64,000 nucleotides of DNA from Baekduia soli (GTDB lineage Bacteria > Actinomycetota > Thermoleophilia > Solirubrobacterales > Solirubrobacteraceae): positions 4,464,001 to 4,528,000 of the forward strand of contig NZ_CP042430.1 in the NCBI RefSeq assembly GCF_007970665.1. The letters run 5' to 3'. Under the pieces are notes generated by a model. It ran no database searches and was not told the origin of the DNA. It saw only the letters and a list, made by a program, of their open reading frames with translations. Positions 35,538 to 44,708 of this stretch are shown here, piece by piece (position 1 is the first letter of the stretch; every line of letters starts with the position of its first letter). The position numbers were made by a program, and so were the translations under genes.

Positions 35538-36476
35538 CTAGGCGAGCGCCCATGCGGCTTCCCGCAGGCGCTGGGCCTCGGCGAGCGCGGCCTGCGCGGG
35601 GCTGCCGCCGACCTGCTCGTGCGCCCGCACGATGGAGCGCGAGGCGGTGACCAGGCCGGCGGCGCGGCCCGGGGCGAACGCGGGCGCGAGGTCCTCGACG
35701 CGGCCGCCCTGCGCCCCGACCCCGGGCAGCAGGAAGATCGCCTGCGGGGCCAGCTCGCGGGCCCGGGCGAGGTGGCGGGGCTGCGTGGCGCCCACCACGG
35801 CCGCGATGTCGCTCAGCCCGCTCTCGGGGCCGACGTGCTCGGCGCCGAGCCTGGCGACGAGCCCGGCGACGTGCTCCCACACCGTGCCGCCGCGGGCCAG
35901 CGGCTCGTCCTGCAGGTCGGCGGCGCCCGGGTTCGATGTGCGGACGAGCACGAAGAGGGCGGCATCGGGCCGGGCGACGGCGGCGAACGAGCGCAGCGTG
36001 TCCAGGCCCATGTAGGGCGCCACCGTCATCGCGTCCGCGCCCAGGCCCGGCAGGCTGCCGCCCTGCACCGGCGTGGCGCCGACGAAGCCCTGGGCGTAGG
36101 CGGCGGCCGAGACGTCGATGTCGCCGCGCTTGGCGTCGGCCAGCACGAACAGGCCGGCGTCGCGCGCGTGGGCGACCGTCGCGGCCAGCGCCGCCCAGCC
36201 CGGGGCGCCGAGGCGCTCGAAGCAGGCGACCTGCGGCTTGACCGCGACGACGGCGTCGGCGACCGCGTCGACGACGGCGCGGCAGTGCGCCTCCACCGCG
36301 CCGGCCACGGCGGCGGCGTCGCCCCCGGCCGGGCCGTGCCAGAGCCGCAGCGGGTCGGGGTCGAGGCCGAGCACGATCTGCGACCCGCGCGCGGCGACCG
36401 CCGCCGCGAGGCGATCGGCGACGTGCGCGGGCGCCGGGCCCTGCGGCCCGCCGGCGGCTGACGGCGCGTCGGGCAG
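35538..36476 (-). CDS. pyrF: Orotidine-5'-phosphate decarboxylase (type 2), start uncertain
   Basis: Last step of UMP synthesis. The family segments are SQIVLGLDPDPLRLW near the start, the catalytic loop FVLADAKRGDIDVSAAAYAQ, APYMGLDTLRSF, FVLVRTSNPGAADLQ and LLPGVGAQGG. The domain begins at about HVADRLAAAV. No ATG, GTG or TTG exists in any frame between the HU stop and that point; the only frame-compatible start is CTG at 36476, which gives 312 residues with an 18-residue Pro/Ala-rich lead. The 5' boundary is therefore tentative. It follows the HU gene by 4 bp. Confidence 0.88.
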   Translation of the reverse strand: MPDAPSAAGGPQGPAPAHVADRLAAAVAARGSQIVLGLDPDPLRLWHGPAGGDAAAVAGAVEAHCRAVVDAVADAVVAVKPQVACFERLGAPGWAALAATVAHARDAGLFVLADAKRGDIDVSAAAYAQGFVGATPVQGGSLPGLGADAMTVAPYMGLDTLRSFAAVARPDAALFVLVRTSNPGAADLQDEPLARGGTVWEHVAGLVARLGAEHVGPESGLSDIAAVVGATQPRHLARARELAPQAIFLLPGVGAQGGRVEDLAPAFAPGRAAGLVTASRSIVRAHEQVGGSPAQAALAEAQRLREAAWALA

Positions 36477-36480
36477 GCGC

Positions 36481-36756
36481 CTAGCCCTTGACGGCCTTCT
36501 TGAGGCCCGAGCCGGCGGTGAAGCGCGGCACCCGCGACGCAGCGATCTGGATCGGCTCGCCCGTGCGGGGGTGCACGCCATCGCGCGCCCCGCGGTCGGC
36601 GACGTGGAACTTGCCGAACCCGGAGAAGGAGATCTCGCCGCCACGGGCCAGCGTCTCCTCGATGACGGCCAGGACGGCGTCGACCGCCTGCGCGGCGTCC
36701 TTCTTGTCCAGGTCGCCCTTGCGGGCCACATGGTCAACGAACTCGGACTTCGTCAC
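36481..36756 (-). CDS. hup: HU-family nucleoid protein
   Basis: A 91-residue histone-like DNA-bending protein. Family landmarks: MTKSEFVDHVARKGDLDKKDAAQ, the GGEISFSGFGKFHV turn, R-G-P-type arm RTGEPIQIAASRVPRFTAGSGLKKAVKG. GTG start with a strong AGGAGG ribosome site 6 nt upstream, so unlike many neighbours it is translated with a conventional leader. It has no Lys-rich C-terminal tail as seen in mycobacterial HupB. Confidence 0.96.
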   Translation of the reverse strand: MTKSEFVDHVARKGDLDKKDAAQAVDAVLAVIEETLARGGEISFSGFGKFHVADRGARDGVHPRTGEPIQIAASRVPRFTAGSGLKKAVKG

Positions 36757-36921
36757 TGCCGTCCTCCTGTCGGGCTTCGTGGTCGGGCGACGCTACCAGC
36801 GCCACCCGCGCGGATCCTCGTCCTCGGCGCGGGGTGCGGCCGCAGGACGGCGGGCAATATGGTCGCTGCGCCGGACGGATCGCCGCGCAGGGGTCGCGCG
36901 GCGCAGGCAGAATGCGGTGTC

Positions 36922-37062
36922 ATGCCCCTGCAGCGCATCGCGTGGATCGTGACCGTCGGCGCCCTGCTCGTCGGCGCGCTGATCATGCTGCTCTCGCACT
37001 ACCAGGGCTACGCAGCGCTGTTCGCCGCCGTCGCGCTCTCGGCGTCGATCAACCTGCGCTGA
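36922..37062 (+). CDS. Small two-helix membrane protein
   Basis: A 46-residue product: IAWIVTVGALLVGALIMLLS, a short turn HYQGY, then AALFAAVALSASINLR. Two hydrophobic helices, otherwise no motif. It is an isolated plus-strand gene between convergently arranged minus-strand operons. ATG at 36922 is the start that leaves just the hydrophobic protein; no strong ribosome site. Confidence 0.5.
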   Translation: MPLQRIAWIVTVGALLVGALIMLLSHYQGYAALFAAVALSASINLR

Positions 37063-37099
37063 GCGCGCCGGCGCGGCCGCCCGCGCGGCCGCCCGCAGG

Positions 37100-38539
37100 T
37101 CAGCGGGCCCGGCGGGCCGACGCGGGTCCGAGCGGCTCGGTGTGGACGATGACCGACGCGATCGACGGCGCCCGCAGGCGGATGCGGTGCTCGATCTCCG
37201 TGGCCGCGCGGTGGGCGGCGTCCAGCGTTTGCTCACCCGACAGCGCGACGGTCAGCAGGGCCACGAGGCCGTCGCCGCCCGCGCGGAAGCGCAGCGCATC
37301 GGGGGCCACGCCGGTGACCTCGAGCACGACGGAGCGCACCGTGCGCTCCTCGGCCTGCACGTCGGAGCGCCGCGCCTCGCGCTCGGCGGCCTCCTCCGAG
37401 AGCGGCTCGATGTGCGTGTGGACGTCGGCGGCCTCGGGGACCGCGGCGAAGATCTCGCGCTCGACGGCATTGGCGATCTCGTGGGCGACGCCGAGGTCCA
37501 GGTCGGCGGGCAGCTTGAGGTGCAGCGACAGCTCGGGCCGGCCGCCGACGTCGGCGACGCGCACGTCGTGGACCTCGCGCACGCCGCGGACGGTCAGGGC
37601 CGCCGCGCTGGCGCGCCCGCGCAGGTCGCCCTCCGAGGCGCCGGGCTCGACGTGCACGACGACGTCGCTGTCGGGCAGCGCGCGCTGTACGGCGTCCTCG
37701 ACGGCGTCGGCCACCGCGTGGCCCTGCCCGAGCGTCGCGTCGGGCCGGTAGCCGACGGTGACCTCGACGAAGTGGCGCCCCGCCGCCTGGCGCACGCGCA
37801 GGCCGCGCAGCTCGATCGTCGGCTCGGCCATGGCGATGGCGGCCCGCGCCGCCGCCTCGGCCTCCTCGGGTGTGCGGTCCATGAGGACATCGACGTTGCG
37901 GCGCATGAGGCGCACGGCCGCGGTCACGACGAGCACGGCGACGGCCAGCGCCGCGATGGAGTCCGCCGACGGGGTGCCCGACCGCGTGAGCACCAGGCCG
38001 ATCAGCACGGCGATCGTGCCGATCATGTCGGAGGCGAAGTGCAGCGCGTTGGCCGCCAGCGCGGGGCTGCCGTGGCGCACCGCGGCGCGGTGCGAGAGGA
38101 CCATCCGGGTCAGGTCCACGGCCAGCACGACGCCGAGCACCGCGAACGTCCACCATTGCGCCTGGACATGCGAGTCGCCGCCGGAGGCCAGGCGCAGCAG
38201 CGCCTGGCCGGCGATGAAGATGCTGGCCAGCACGAGGAACCCGCCCTCACCGAGCGCGGCGAGGTGCTCGGCCTTGCCGTGGCCGTAGGGGTGCTCGCGG
38301 TCGGCGGGCCGCACGGCCACGCGCAGCGCCAGGAACGTCAGCAGCGCCGCGACGAGGTCGGTCCCGGAGTGCACGGCCTCGGCGACCAGGCCGAGGCTGC
38401 CCGAGACCAGGCCGGCCACGAGCTTGATGGCGACGAGGAACGCGGCGGCCGCGACGGAGACGCGGGCCGAGCGCAGCGGACCGTCGCCGGAGGCCGGCGG
38501 CGCGGGCGGTGCGGGGGCTGCGACGGCCGCCGCCCTCAC
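37100..38539 (-). CDS. Cation diffusion facilitator with extended C-terminus
   Basis: Divalent metal (Zn/Co/Fe/Mn) efflux antiporter. The N-terminal region (about 25-215) holds six helices with metal site residues in AEAVHSGTDLVAAL and LHFASDMIGTIA plus HPYGHGKAEHLAAL between helices. The soluble part is unusually long for a CDF protein (479 against about 300): three similar beta-alpha-beta ferredoxin-like units are seen (about 235-300, 305-385 and 390-475), each ending in a HVEP/HIEP/HTEP element. GTG at 38539 overlaps the rdgB stop by GTGA. Confidence 0.92.
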   Translation of the reverse strand: MRAAAVAAPAPPAPPASGDGPLRSARVSVAAAAFLVAIKLVAGLVSGSLGLVAEAVHSGTDLVAALLTFLALRVAVRPADREHPYGHGKAEHLAALGEGGFLVLASIFIAGQALLRLASGGDSHVQAQWWTFAVLGVVLAVDLTRMVLSHRAAVRHGSPALAANALHFASDMIGTIAVLIGLVLTRSGTPSADSIAALAVAVLVVTAAVRLMRRNVDVLMDRTPEEAEAAARAAIAMAEPTIELRGLRVRQAAGRHFVEVTVGYRPDATLGQGHAVADAVEDAVQRALPDSDVVVHVEPGASEGDLRGRASAAALTVRGVREVHDVRVADVGGRPELSLHLKLPADLDLGVAHEIANAVEREIFAAVPEAADVHTHIEPLSEEAAEREARRSDVQAEERTVRSVVLEVTGVAPDALRFRAGGDGLVALLTVALSGEQTLDAAHRAATEIEHRIRLRAPSIASVIVHTEPLGPASARRAR

Positions 38540-39111
38540 CCCGCCAGGTGGGCCAGCAGCGCGCGGGCCGCGCGCCCGCGGTGGCTGATCGCGGCCTTCT
38601 CCTCCGGCGCGAGCTGGGCCATCGTGCGCCCGGCAGGGTCCGGCGGGTCGTCGGGCAGGAAGACGGGGTCGTAGCCGAAGCCGCCGTCGCCGCGCGGCGC
38701 CTCCGCCATCCGGCCGCGGCAGCGCCCCTCGACCACCGTCTCGGCGCCCGTGGCGGGGTCGACGAGCGCGATCGCGCACACGTAGGCCAGCCCCGTCCCG
38801 GGTGGCACCTCGGCCACGAGCTTGGCCAGGTTGTCCGCGTCGGTCGCGTCCTCGCCCGCGTAGCGCGCCGAGCGCACACCCGGCGCGCCGCCCAGCGCGT
38901 CGGCGGCGATCCCGGAGTCGTCGGCGAAGCTCACCGCGCCGGTCGCCGCGGCGGCGGCACGGGCCTTGCCCAGCGCGTTCTCGGCGAACGTGGTGCCGGT
39001 CTCGGGCGGCAGCTCGAGGTGGTCGGGCAGCGCGACGACCTCGTGGGGCGCCAGCAGCGCCGCGAACTCGCGCGCCTTGTGGTCGTTGCGGGTGGCCAGG
39101 ACGAGCCTCAC
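38536..39111 (-). CDS. rdgB: XTP/dITP diphosphatase (Ham1 family)
   Basis: Removes non-canonical purine triphosphates. The 191-residue protein starts [20 protein letters not shown], has the [14 protein letters not shown] and [25 protein letters not shown] motifs, and [11 protein letters not shown]. Its ATG overlaps the rph stop by ATGA. rph-rdgB adjacency is typical. Confidence 0.97.
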   Translation of the reverse strand: MRLVLATRNDHKAREFAALLAPHEVVALPDHLELPPETGTTFAENALGKARAAAAATGAVSFADDSGIAADALGGAPGVRSARYAGEDATDADNLAKLVAEVPPGTGLAYVCAIALVDPATGAETVVEGRCRGRMAEAPRGDGGFGYDPVFLPDDPPDPAGRTMAQLAPEEKAAISHRGRAARALLAHLAG

Positions 39112-39830
39112 GGGCGGCCCGCCGCGATCGCCTCGTCCTGCACCGCGCGCAGCCGCCCGATCCCCAGCTCGGCGAGCGCGAGCAGGTCGTCGAGGTGCGC
39201 GCGGCTCAGCGGCGTGCGCTCGGCCGTGGCCTGCACCTCGACCAGGCCGCCGTCGCCGGTCATCACGACGTTGGCGTCGACCTCGGCCGCGGAGTCCTCG
39301 GGATAGTCGAGGTCCAGCAGCGGCCGGCCGCCGACGATGCCGCAGGAGATCGCGGCCACCGAGCCCGTCAGCGGCGAGCGCGGGATCGTGCCCGCGGCGA
39401 CGAGTCGCTCGCAGGCCAGCGCCAGCGCGACGTAGGCCCCGGTGATCGCCGCCGTCCGCGTGCCGCCGTCGGCCTGCAGCACGTCGCAGTCGAGGTAGAT
39501 CGAGTTCTCCCCCAGCGCCGCGAAGTCCACGACCCCGCGTAGCGAGCGCCCGATGAGCCGCTGGATCTCCACGGTGCGGCCGTCGGGGCGCGCGCCGTCG
39601 CGCGGCTTGCGCTGCCCGGTGGAGGCGGGGAGCATCGCGTACTCGGCGGTGACCCAGCCCAGCCCGCGGCCGGCCCGCCAGCGCGGGACCGAGTCCTGGG
39701 CCGACGCGGTGCAGATGACCCGCGTCTCGCCCATGCTGATGAGCGCCGAGCCCGTGGCGGTGCGCACGAAGCCCGGCTCGATGGCCACGGGCCGCAGCCC
39801 GTCGGCGGCGCGGTCGTAGGAGCGGCTCAC
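39108..39830 (-). CDS. rph: Ribonuclease PH
   Basis: Phosphate-dependent 3' exoribonuclease trimming tRNA precursors. 240 residues from GTG at 39830 ([21 protein letters not shown]), overlapping the murI stop. Contains [40 protein letters not shown] and the phosphate/metal site [19 protein letters not shown]. Full length for the family. Confidence 0.97.
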   Translation of the reverse strand: MSRSYDRAADGLRPVAIEPGFVRTATGSALISMGETRVICTASAQDSVPRWRAGRGLGWVTAEYAMLPASTGQRKPRDGARPDGRTVEIQRLIGRSLRGVVDFAALGENSIYLDCDVLQADGGTRTAAITGAYVALALACERLVAAGTIPRSPLTGSVAAISCGIVGGRPLLDLDYPEDSAAEVDANVVMTGDGGLVEVQATAERTPLSRAHLDDLLALAELGIGRLRAVQDEAIAAGRP

Positions 39831-40711
39831 GCCCGCGGCCACGCCGGCACCTCGGGGTGGTGGGCCTGGGCGGCGAGGCGCACGGGCTCGACGTCGGTCA
39901 GCGGCATCTGCAGGAAGCGCGTGCCCAGGGCGCGGAACGCGTCGACGTCGCCCGTGCACAGGAAGGAGTAGGTGCCCTCCCCCGTGCGCGTCGTGGCCAG
40001 GCCGCGCGAGCCCAGGGCGTGCTCGGCCTGGCGGGCCAGCGCGGCGCCGGAGGTCACGATCGCCACGTCGCGCCCGAGCATCCGCTGGATGATCGAGCGC
40101 ACGAGCGGATAGTGCGTGCAGCCCAGGATCACCGTGTCGACCCGCGCCTGCACCAGCGGCGCGCAGTAGGCGCGCACGACGTCCTCGAGCTCGCGGGTGA
40201 ACACCTCGCCGCTCGGCGGGTCCTGGATGAGCGGGGCGAGGTCGGGACAGGCCACGGCGATGAGGTCGACGTGCGGGTCGACGGCCGCGACGGCGCGCTC
40301 GTAGGAGCCGCTGGCCACGGTCGCGCGGGTCGCCAGCAGGCCGATGCGCCCGGCGCGCGTGACGGCGACCGCCCGCGCGGCCTCGGGGCGCACGACGCCG
40401 ATGACGTCGACGCCCAGCGTCGTCTGCAGCATCCGCTGTTGCAGCGCGGGCAGCGCGGCCGCCGTCATCGAGTTGCACGCCACGACGAGCAGCTTGGGGC
40501 GGCGCGTGACGAGCTCCTCGGCGATGTCCATGCCGAAGCGCTCGAGCTCCTCGGCCGTCCGCTCGCCATAGGGGAAGCGCGCGCTGTCGCCGAGGTAGAC
40601 GAAGTCCTCGGCGGGCAGCGAGACGAGCAGCTCGTGCAGCACGGTCAGCCCGCCCACGCCCGAGTCGAAGACGGCGATGGGCCGGTCGCGCGGATCGGTG
40701 GCGGCGGGCAC
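39827..40711 (-). CDS. murI: Glutamate racemase
   Basis: Makes D-glutamate for peptidoglycan. The 294-residue protein has [18 protein letters not shown] (catalytic Asp region), the first catalytic Cys in [13 protein letters not shown] and the second in [12 protein letters not shown], with [11 protein letters not shown] start at 40711. Head of the murI-rph-rdgB-CDF operon. Confidence 0.97.
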   Translation of the reverse strand: MPAATDPRDRPIAVFDSGVGGLTVLHELLVSLPAEDFVYLGDSARFPYGERTAEELERFGMDIAEELVTRRPKLLVVACNSMTAAALPALQQRMLQTTLGVDVIGVVRPEAARAVAVTRAGRIGLLATRATVASGSYERAVAAVDPHVDLIAVACPDLAPLIQDPPSGEVFTRELEDVVRAYCAPLVQARVDTVILGCTHYPLVRSIIQRMLGRDVAIVTSGAALARQAEHALGSRGLATTRTGEGTYSFLCTGDVDAFRALGTRFLQMPLTDVEPVRLAAQAHHPEVPAWPRA

Positions 40712-40717
40712 GGCGTC

Positions 40718-40723
40718 ATCGTA
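40718..40723 (-). promoter_or_regulatory. Candidate leaderless -10 of the murI operon
   Basis: Minus-strand TACGAT ends exactly 6 nt before the murI GTG; no ribosome site precedes the GTG. Confidence 0.5.
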
Positions 40724-40748
40724 GGGGCCGGGCCCGCCGTCCCCGCGG

Positions 40749-40988
40749 TCAGGACGACCCGGGGGGATCGCCGACGCCGTCGATCGACGCCTTGATCTTC
40801 TTGACGATCATGGCCGCGACCGAGCCGTCGTGGCCGGCCTTGACGACGGCGACCATGACGCCCGCCAGCAGCAGGATCAGGCCGACGTACTCGACGGTGC
40901 CCTGGCCCTCCTCGTCGGCGAGCCGGCGGTGGGCCGAGGCCAGGTGGTGGTGCGCGGTCGCGTGAGCGCAACCCATGGCGCGGTACAT
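40749..40988 (-). CDS. Flp/Tad-type pilin-like small protein
   Basis: A 79-residue protein from ATG 40988, which has a GGAGG ribosome site 7 nt upstream; an ATG at 41021 in frame is less well placed. After a 31-residue basic/His-rich leader comes EEGQGTVEYVGLILLLAGVMVAV, matching the class III prepilin pattern G/xxxxEY followed by a hydrophobic helix; cleavage would fall after the Gly of EEG or QG. The remainder is short (about 30 residues). No tad assembly genes are adjacent, and the leader is longer than in most Flp pilins. Confidence 0.7.
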   Translation of the reverse strand: MYRAMGCAHATAHHHLASAHRRLADEEGQGTVEYVGLILLLAGVMVAVVKAGHDGSVAAMIVKKIKASIDGVGDPPGSS

Positions 40989-41144
40989 GCGTTCCTCCAG
41001 GGATGACGTGTTCGGGAGCACCCGCGATGCTGGGCGGTGGCGCGTGACGGATCCACGCGCAGACGTGCCGAAACGGCGCAGGACCGGCGTCAGAGGCCGC
41101 TGGTATCGTCATCCGCGGCGCCGCGACATGGGCGCCGTCTTCCC

Positions 41145-41831
41145 ATGAAGGGTCCCCTCCGCCGCAACCCGTTCCGCCGGCGTGCCTCCGACCCGGTCCC
41201 GCAGGAGTCGCCGCCGACGGTCGCCGTCCCCGAGACCGCACCGCCCGCGCCGCTCCCGGCGGGCCTGGCCCCCGAGGACGTCGCCCCCACGCTCCCGAGC
41301 TTCCGCGACCGCGGCCGGCTCCGGCGCCGGATGCGGTACCTGCGCCGTGTCCGCGAGCTCGGCTTCCGCGACCTCGGCGGCCTGGTCTTCGACCTGCACC
41401 GCTTCGGCCGCCGCAACGACGAGCTCGTCCTCGGCAAGCTCGCGGCGCTGGACACCGTCGACCGCGAGCTGCGCGCCATCGAGCGCGTGCTCGACGAGCG
41501 CCGCGACATCATCGAGCTGCGCGAGCCGGGCGTCGCCGCCTGCCCGCGCTGCGGCGCGCTGCACGGCAGCGACGCGCGCTACTGCCCCCAGTGCGGCACC
41601 CAGTTCAGCGGCCCGCTGGCGATGATCGAGGTCGGCGGCGTGCGCCCGACCCCCGAGGAGGCCGCCCGCGCCTCCGCCGCGCCCGCGCAGCCCCCTCAGC
41701 CGCCGTCCGACACGGCCGGGGCCACGCCGGTCTCCGGCGCGCTGGCGGGCATCCCGCAGCCCTCGCCGTCCCCCGCCACCCAGGTCATGCCGGCCGTCGC
41801 CGCCGAGCCCGGCGAGCGCACCGACCCGTGA
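41145..41831 (+). CDS. Zinc-ribbon protein with basic N-terminus
   Basis: A 228-residue protein. Basic start MKGPLRRNPFRRRAS, Pro-rich segment, a helical region (about 60-125, RGRLRRRMRYLRRVRELGF ... ELVLGKLAALDTVDRELRAIE) probably forming a coiled coil, a zinc ribbon CPRCGALHGSDARYCPQCG (about 134-152), then a Pro/Ala-rich tail. No membrane segment. Its TGA overlaps the next gene's GTG. Function unknown; the helical part and ribbon suggest protein-protein contacts. Confidence 0.7.
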   Translation: MKGPLRRNPFRRRASDPVPQESPPTVAVPETAPPAPLPAGLAPEDVAPTLPSFRDRGRLRRRMRYLRRVRELGFRDLGGLVFDLHRFGRRNDELVLGKLAALDTVDRELRAIERVLDERRDIIELREPGVAACPRCGALHGSDARYCPQCGTQFSGPLAMIEVGGVRPTPEEAARASAAPAQPPQPPSDTAGATPVSGALAGIPQPSPSPATQVMPAVAAEPGERTDP

Positions 41832-42199
41832 GCACCGGCCCCCAGCCGGCCGCCGGCCGGGCGCCCGCCACCCTGCGCTGCCCGCGCTGCGGCGCCGAGG
41901 TCGGCCCGGAGCAGGACTGGTGCCTGGACTGCGGCGCACCGGCCCGCACGCGCCTGGCGCCGACGCCGAACTGGCGCCTGCCCATCGCTGCGCTGGCCGT
42001 CGTCGTCCTGCTGGCCGGGCTCGCGCTGGCCGCCGCGTTCACGTCGCTGACCAGCGACGACGGCAGGGTGGACGCCACCACGCCGCTCTCCGCGCCCGTG
42101 CAGCCCGACGAGACCGCGGCCCAGAGCGTGCCGACGGCGCCGCCGATCACCGCGACGTCGCCGTCGGGCTCGGCGCCGGCGTCGTCGTCGACGCCCTAG
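41828..42199 (+). CDS. Zinc-ribbon membrane protein
   Basis: A 123-residue protein with GTG at 41828 overlapping the previous stop. N-terminal ribbon CPRCGAEVGPEQDWCLDCG (about 18-36), one membrane helix (LPIAALAVVVLLAGLALAAAF, about 50-70) and an exported Ser/Thr/Pro-rich tail. Cytoplasmic ribbon, single helix and tail resemble a small anchor partnered with the upstream ribbon protein. Its TAG stop shares CTAG with the convergent deacetylase gene. Confidence 0.7.
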   Translation: MSTGPQPAAGRAPATLRCPRCGAEVGPEQDWCLDCGAPARTRLAPTPNWRLPIAALAVVVLLAGLALAAAFTSLTSDDGRVDATTPLSAPVQPDETAAQSVPTAPPITATSPSGSAPASSSTP

Positions 42200-43227
42200 G
42201 AGGGCGGGAGGCCCCGGGCCGCCGCGGCGGCCTCGCCGGCGCGGCGGTAGGCCGCGGCCAGCTCGTGCTCGGCGACCTCGGGCGGCTGCGCGTCGCCGTC
42301 GGCGGCCAGCGCCGACAGCGTCGCCACCATGCCGCGACCCAGCGCGCCGAGGTCGTAGCCGCCCTCGAGGACGACCCCCACGGGCACGCCGAGCTCGGCG
42401 GCCAGCGCCCGGACGGAGCTCGCCATCGTGGCGTAGCCGGCGTCGGAGACCCGGCAGTCGGCCAGTGGGTCGTCGGCATGCGCGTCGAAGCCCGCCGACA
42501 CGAGGATCAGCCCGGGTGCGTAACGGCGGGCGGCCGGGACCACGACGTGCTCCACCAGCGAGGTGAAGACCGCGTCGCCCGAGCCCCCGGGCACCGGCAT
42601 GTTGAGCGTGTGCCCCGCACCCGCCCCGGTGCCGTGCTCGGTCGGCGCGCCCGTGCCCGGGTACAGCGGCGACTGGTGGATCGAGGCGAAGAGCACCTCA
42701 TCGGTGGCGTAGAAGACGTCCTGGGTCCCGTTGCCGTGGTGGACGTCGAAGTCGAGGATCAGCACGCGCCCGACCCCGTGGGCGTCGCGGGCGTGGCGCG
42801 CCGCGACCGCCACGTTGTTGAACAGGCAGAAGCCCATCGCCCGGGTGATCTCGGCGTGGTGGCCGGGCGGGCGGTGGACCGAGGCCGCCAGCGGCGCCTC
42901 GCCGCCCAGCAGAACGTCGACCATCGCGACCGCGCCGCCCGCGCTGTGCAGGGCCGCGCCCCACGAGCCCTTCGAGACGATCGTGTCGGCGTCGATCGCG
43001 CCGCCGCCGCTGGCGCACAGCGCCCGCAGGCCGTCGATCAGCCGCGCGGGGTGCACCGCCTCGAGCTGGCCGCGGGTGACCTCGGGCGACTCGCGCCGCT
43101 GGAACCCGAGCCAGTCGCGCTCCTGCAGCGCCCGCTGGATCGCGGTGATCCGCGCGGGCTGCTCGGGGTGCGGCCCCGGGTCGTGCTCCAGCGAGGAGGG
43201 GTGATGGAAGAGGACGGGCGCGGCCAT
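42196..43227 (-). CDS. Histone deacetylase-family amidohydrolase (AcuC/Hda1-like)
   Basis: A 343-residue zinc deacetylase. Family order is seen: HPEQPARI near the start, RPPGHHAE (catalytic His pair), CLFNNVAVAA, LDFDVHHGNGTQDVFY (zinc Asp and His), SIHQSPLYPGTG, LILVSAGFDAHADDPLA (zinc Asp) and EGGYDL. Bacterial members remove acetyl groups from acetyl-CoA synthetase, polyamines or other amines; the substrate here is unknown. It starts 20 bp from nadB in the opposite direction. Confidence 0.94.
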   Translation of the reverse strand: MAAPVLFHHPSSLEHDPGPHPEQPARITAIQRALQERDWLGFQRRESPEVTRGQLEAVHPARLIDGLRALCASGGGAIDADTIVSKGSWGAALHSAGGAVAMVDVLLGGEAPLAASVHRPPGHHAEITRAMGFCLFNNVAVAARHARDAHGVGRVLILDFDVHHGNGTQDVFYATDEVLFASIHQSPLYPGTGAPTEHGTGAGAGHTLNMPVPGGSGDAVFTSLVEHVVVPAARRYAPGLILVSAGFDAHADDPLADCRVSDAGYATMASSVRALAAELGVPVGVVLEGGYDLGALGRGMVATLSALAADGDAQPPEVAEHELAAAYRRAGEAAAAARGLPPS

Positions 43228-43235
43228 CTCGCCGG

Positions 43236-43242
43236 TACGGTA
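43236..43242. promoter_or_regulatory. Overlapping divergent -10 elements for nadB and the deacetylase gene
   Basis: TACGGTA reads as TACGGT rightward (43236-43241, 6 nt before the nadB GTG) and as TACCGT leftward (43242-43237, 9 nt before the deacetylase ATG). The whole intergenic space is 20 bp, so both promoters must share it. Confidence 0.55.
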
Positions 43243-43247
43243 CCTGC

Positions 43248-44708
43248 GTGGCCCCCGACGCCTCCAAAGTCGAGGCCGAGGTCGCCGTGGTGGGTGCCGG
43301 CGCCGCCGGCCTGTATGCCGCGCTGACCGCGGCACGCGCCGGCGCGCGGGTCGCGCTGGTCTCCGCGACCGCGCTGGCCCAGACGGCCAGCTACTGGGCC
43401 CAGGGCGGCCTGGCCGCGGCCCTGGCGCCCGACGACTCGCCCGACCTGCACCGCCGTGACACGGAGATCGCCGGGCGCGGCGCGGTGCGCCGCAGCGCCG
43501 CGGCGCTGCTCTGCCGCGAGGCCCCGCGCGCCGTGCGCGAGCTGGAGGCGCTCGGCGTCCGCTTCGACGTCGACGCGGCCGGCGACCTGGCTCTCGGCCT
43601 GGAGGGCGGCCACAGCCGGCGCCGCGTCGTGCACGCCGGCGGCAGCGCGACGGGCCGCCGCGTCGTGCGCCAGCTCAGCGCCGTGGTCGTCGAGGAGCCC
43701 GGGGTCACCGTCCTCGAGCAGGCCCGCGCCGCCGCGCCGTGGACCGTCGACGGCCGCTGCATCGGCGTCGTGCTGGAGGACGGCCGCGTCGTCCGCGCCC
43801 GCGCCACGATCCTCGCCACGGGCGGCGCCGCCGCGCTGTGGGCCCGGACGACGAACCCGCCGGGCTCGCTGGGCACCGGGGTCATGCTCGCCCGCAGCGC
43901 GGGCGCCGCGCTGGCCGACCTCGAGTTCGTGCAGTTCCACCCGACGGCCGTGACGGGGATCCCGGGCCGCGAGGGCTTCCTCATCACGGAGGCCATCCGC
44001 GGCGAGGGCGCGACGCTGCTCGACGCCCGCGGCGAGCGCTTCGTCGAGGAGCTCAAGCCGCGTGACGAGGTCTCCCGCGCGATCGCCGAGAAGCTCATCG
44101 AGGAGGGCAGCGCCAACGTGTGGCTGGACATGCGCCACGTCGACCCGCTGCTCTTCCCCAACGTCGTCGGCGCGCTGCGCGAGTCCGGCCTGGACCCCGC
44201 GACCGAGCTCATCCCCGTCTCCCCCGCCTCGCACTACTGCATGGGCGGTGTGGTGGCCGACCTGGACGGCGCCTCGAGCGTCCCGGGCCTCTACGTCGTG
44301 GGCGAGACCGCCTGCACGGGGCTGCACGGCGCCAACCGTCTGGCGTCCAACTCCCTGACGGAGTGCTTCGTGGAGGGCAAGCGCGCCGCCCTGGCCGGGA
44401 TCGACGAGCCGGCGCTGCCCGCCGTGGCCGGCGACCCGCCCGCGGCCACGCCGATCGCCGCCCCGTCGCAGGCCACGCGCGAGGCGCTCTGGCGCGACGC
44501 CGGCCTGACGCGCGACCGCGCGGGGCTCGAGCGACTGCGTGACGATCCGCACCCACTGGCGCGCCTGGTCGCCGCATGCGCCATCCTGCGCCAGGAGAGC
44601 CGTGGCGCGCACTTCCGGGCCGACTTCCCCGAGACGGACCCGGCGCTGGACCGCCACCACGCCGTCGTCGCGGGCGACGAGACCCCCGCGTTCCAGAGCT
44701 GGATCTGA
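43248..44708 (+). CDS. nadB: L-aspartate oxidase
   Basis: FAD enzyme oxidising L-aspartate to iminoaspartate in NAD synthesis. The 486-residue protein has VAVVGAGAAGLYAALTAARAG (FAD), ASYWAQGGLAAAL, HAGGSATGRRVV, FVQFHPTAV, the substrate-loop EAIRGEGATLLDARGERFV, SHYCMGGVVADLDG and GLHGANRLASNSLTE. The C-terminal helical domain is shortened. GTG at 43248 is set by the adjacent -10. nadA and nadC, usual partners, are not beside it. Confidence 0.95.
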   Translation: MAPDASKVEAEVAVVGAGAAGLYAALTAARAGARVALVSATALAQTASYWAQGGLAAALAPDDSPDLHRRDTEIAGRGAVRRSAAALLCREAPRAVRELEALGVRFDVDAAGDLALGLEGGHSRRRVVHAGGSATGRRVVRQLSAVVVEEPGVTVLEQARAAAPWTVDGRCIGVVLEDGRVVRARATILATGGAAALWARTTNPPGSLGTGVMLARSAGAALADLEFVQFHPTAVTGIPGREGFLITEAIRGEGATLLDARGERFVEELKPRDEVSRAIAEKLIEEGSANVWLDMRHVDPLLFPNVVGALRESGLDPATELIPVSPASHYCMGGVVADLDGASSVPGLYVVGETACTGLHGANRLASNSLTECFVEGKRAALAGIDEPALPAVAGDPPAATPIAAPSQATREALWRDAGLTRDRAGLERLRDDPHPLARLVAACAILRQESRGAHFRADFPETDPALDRHHAVVAGDETPAFQSWI

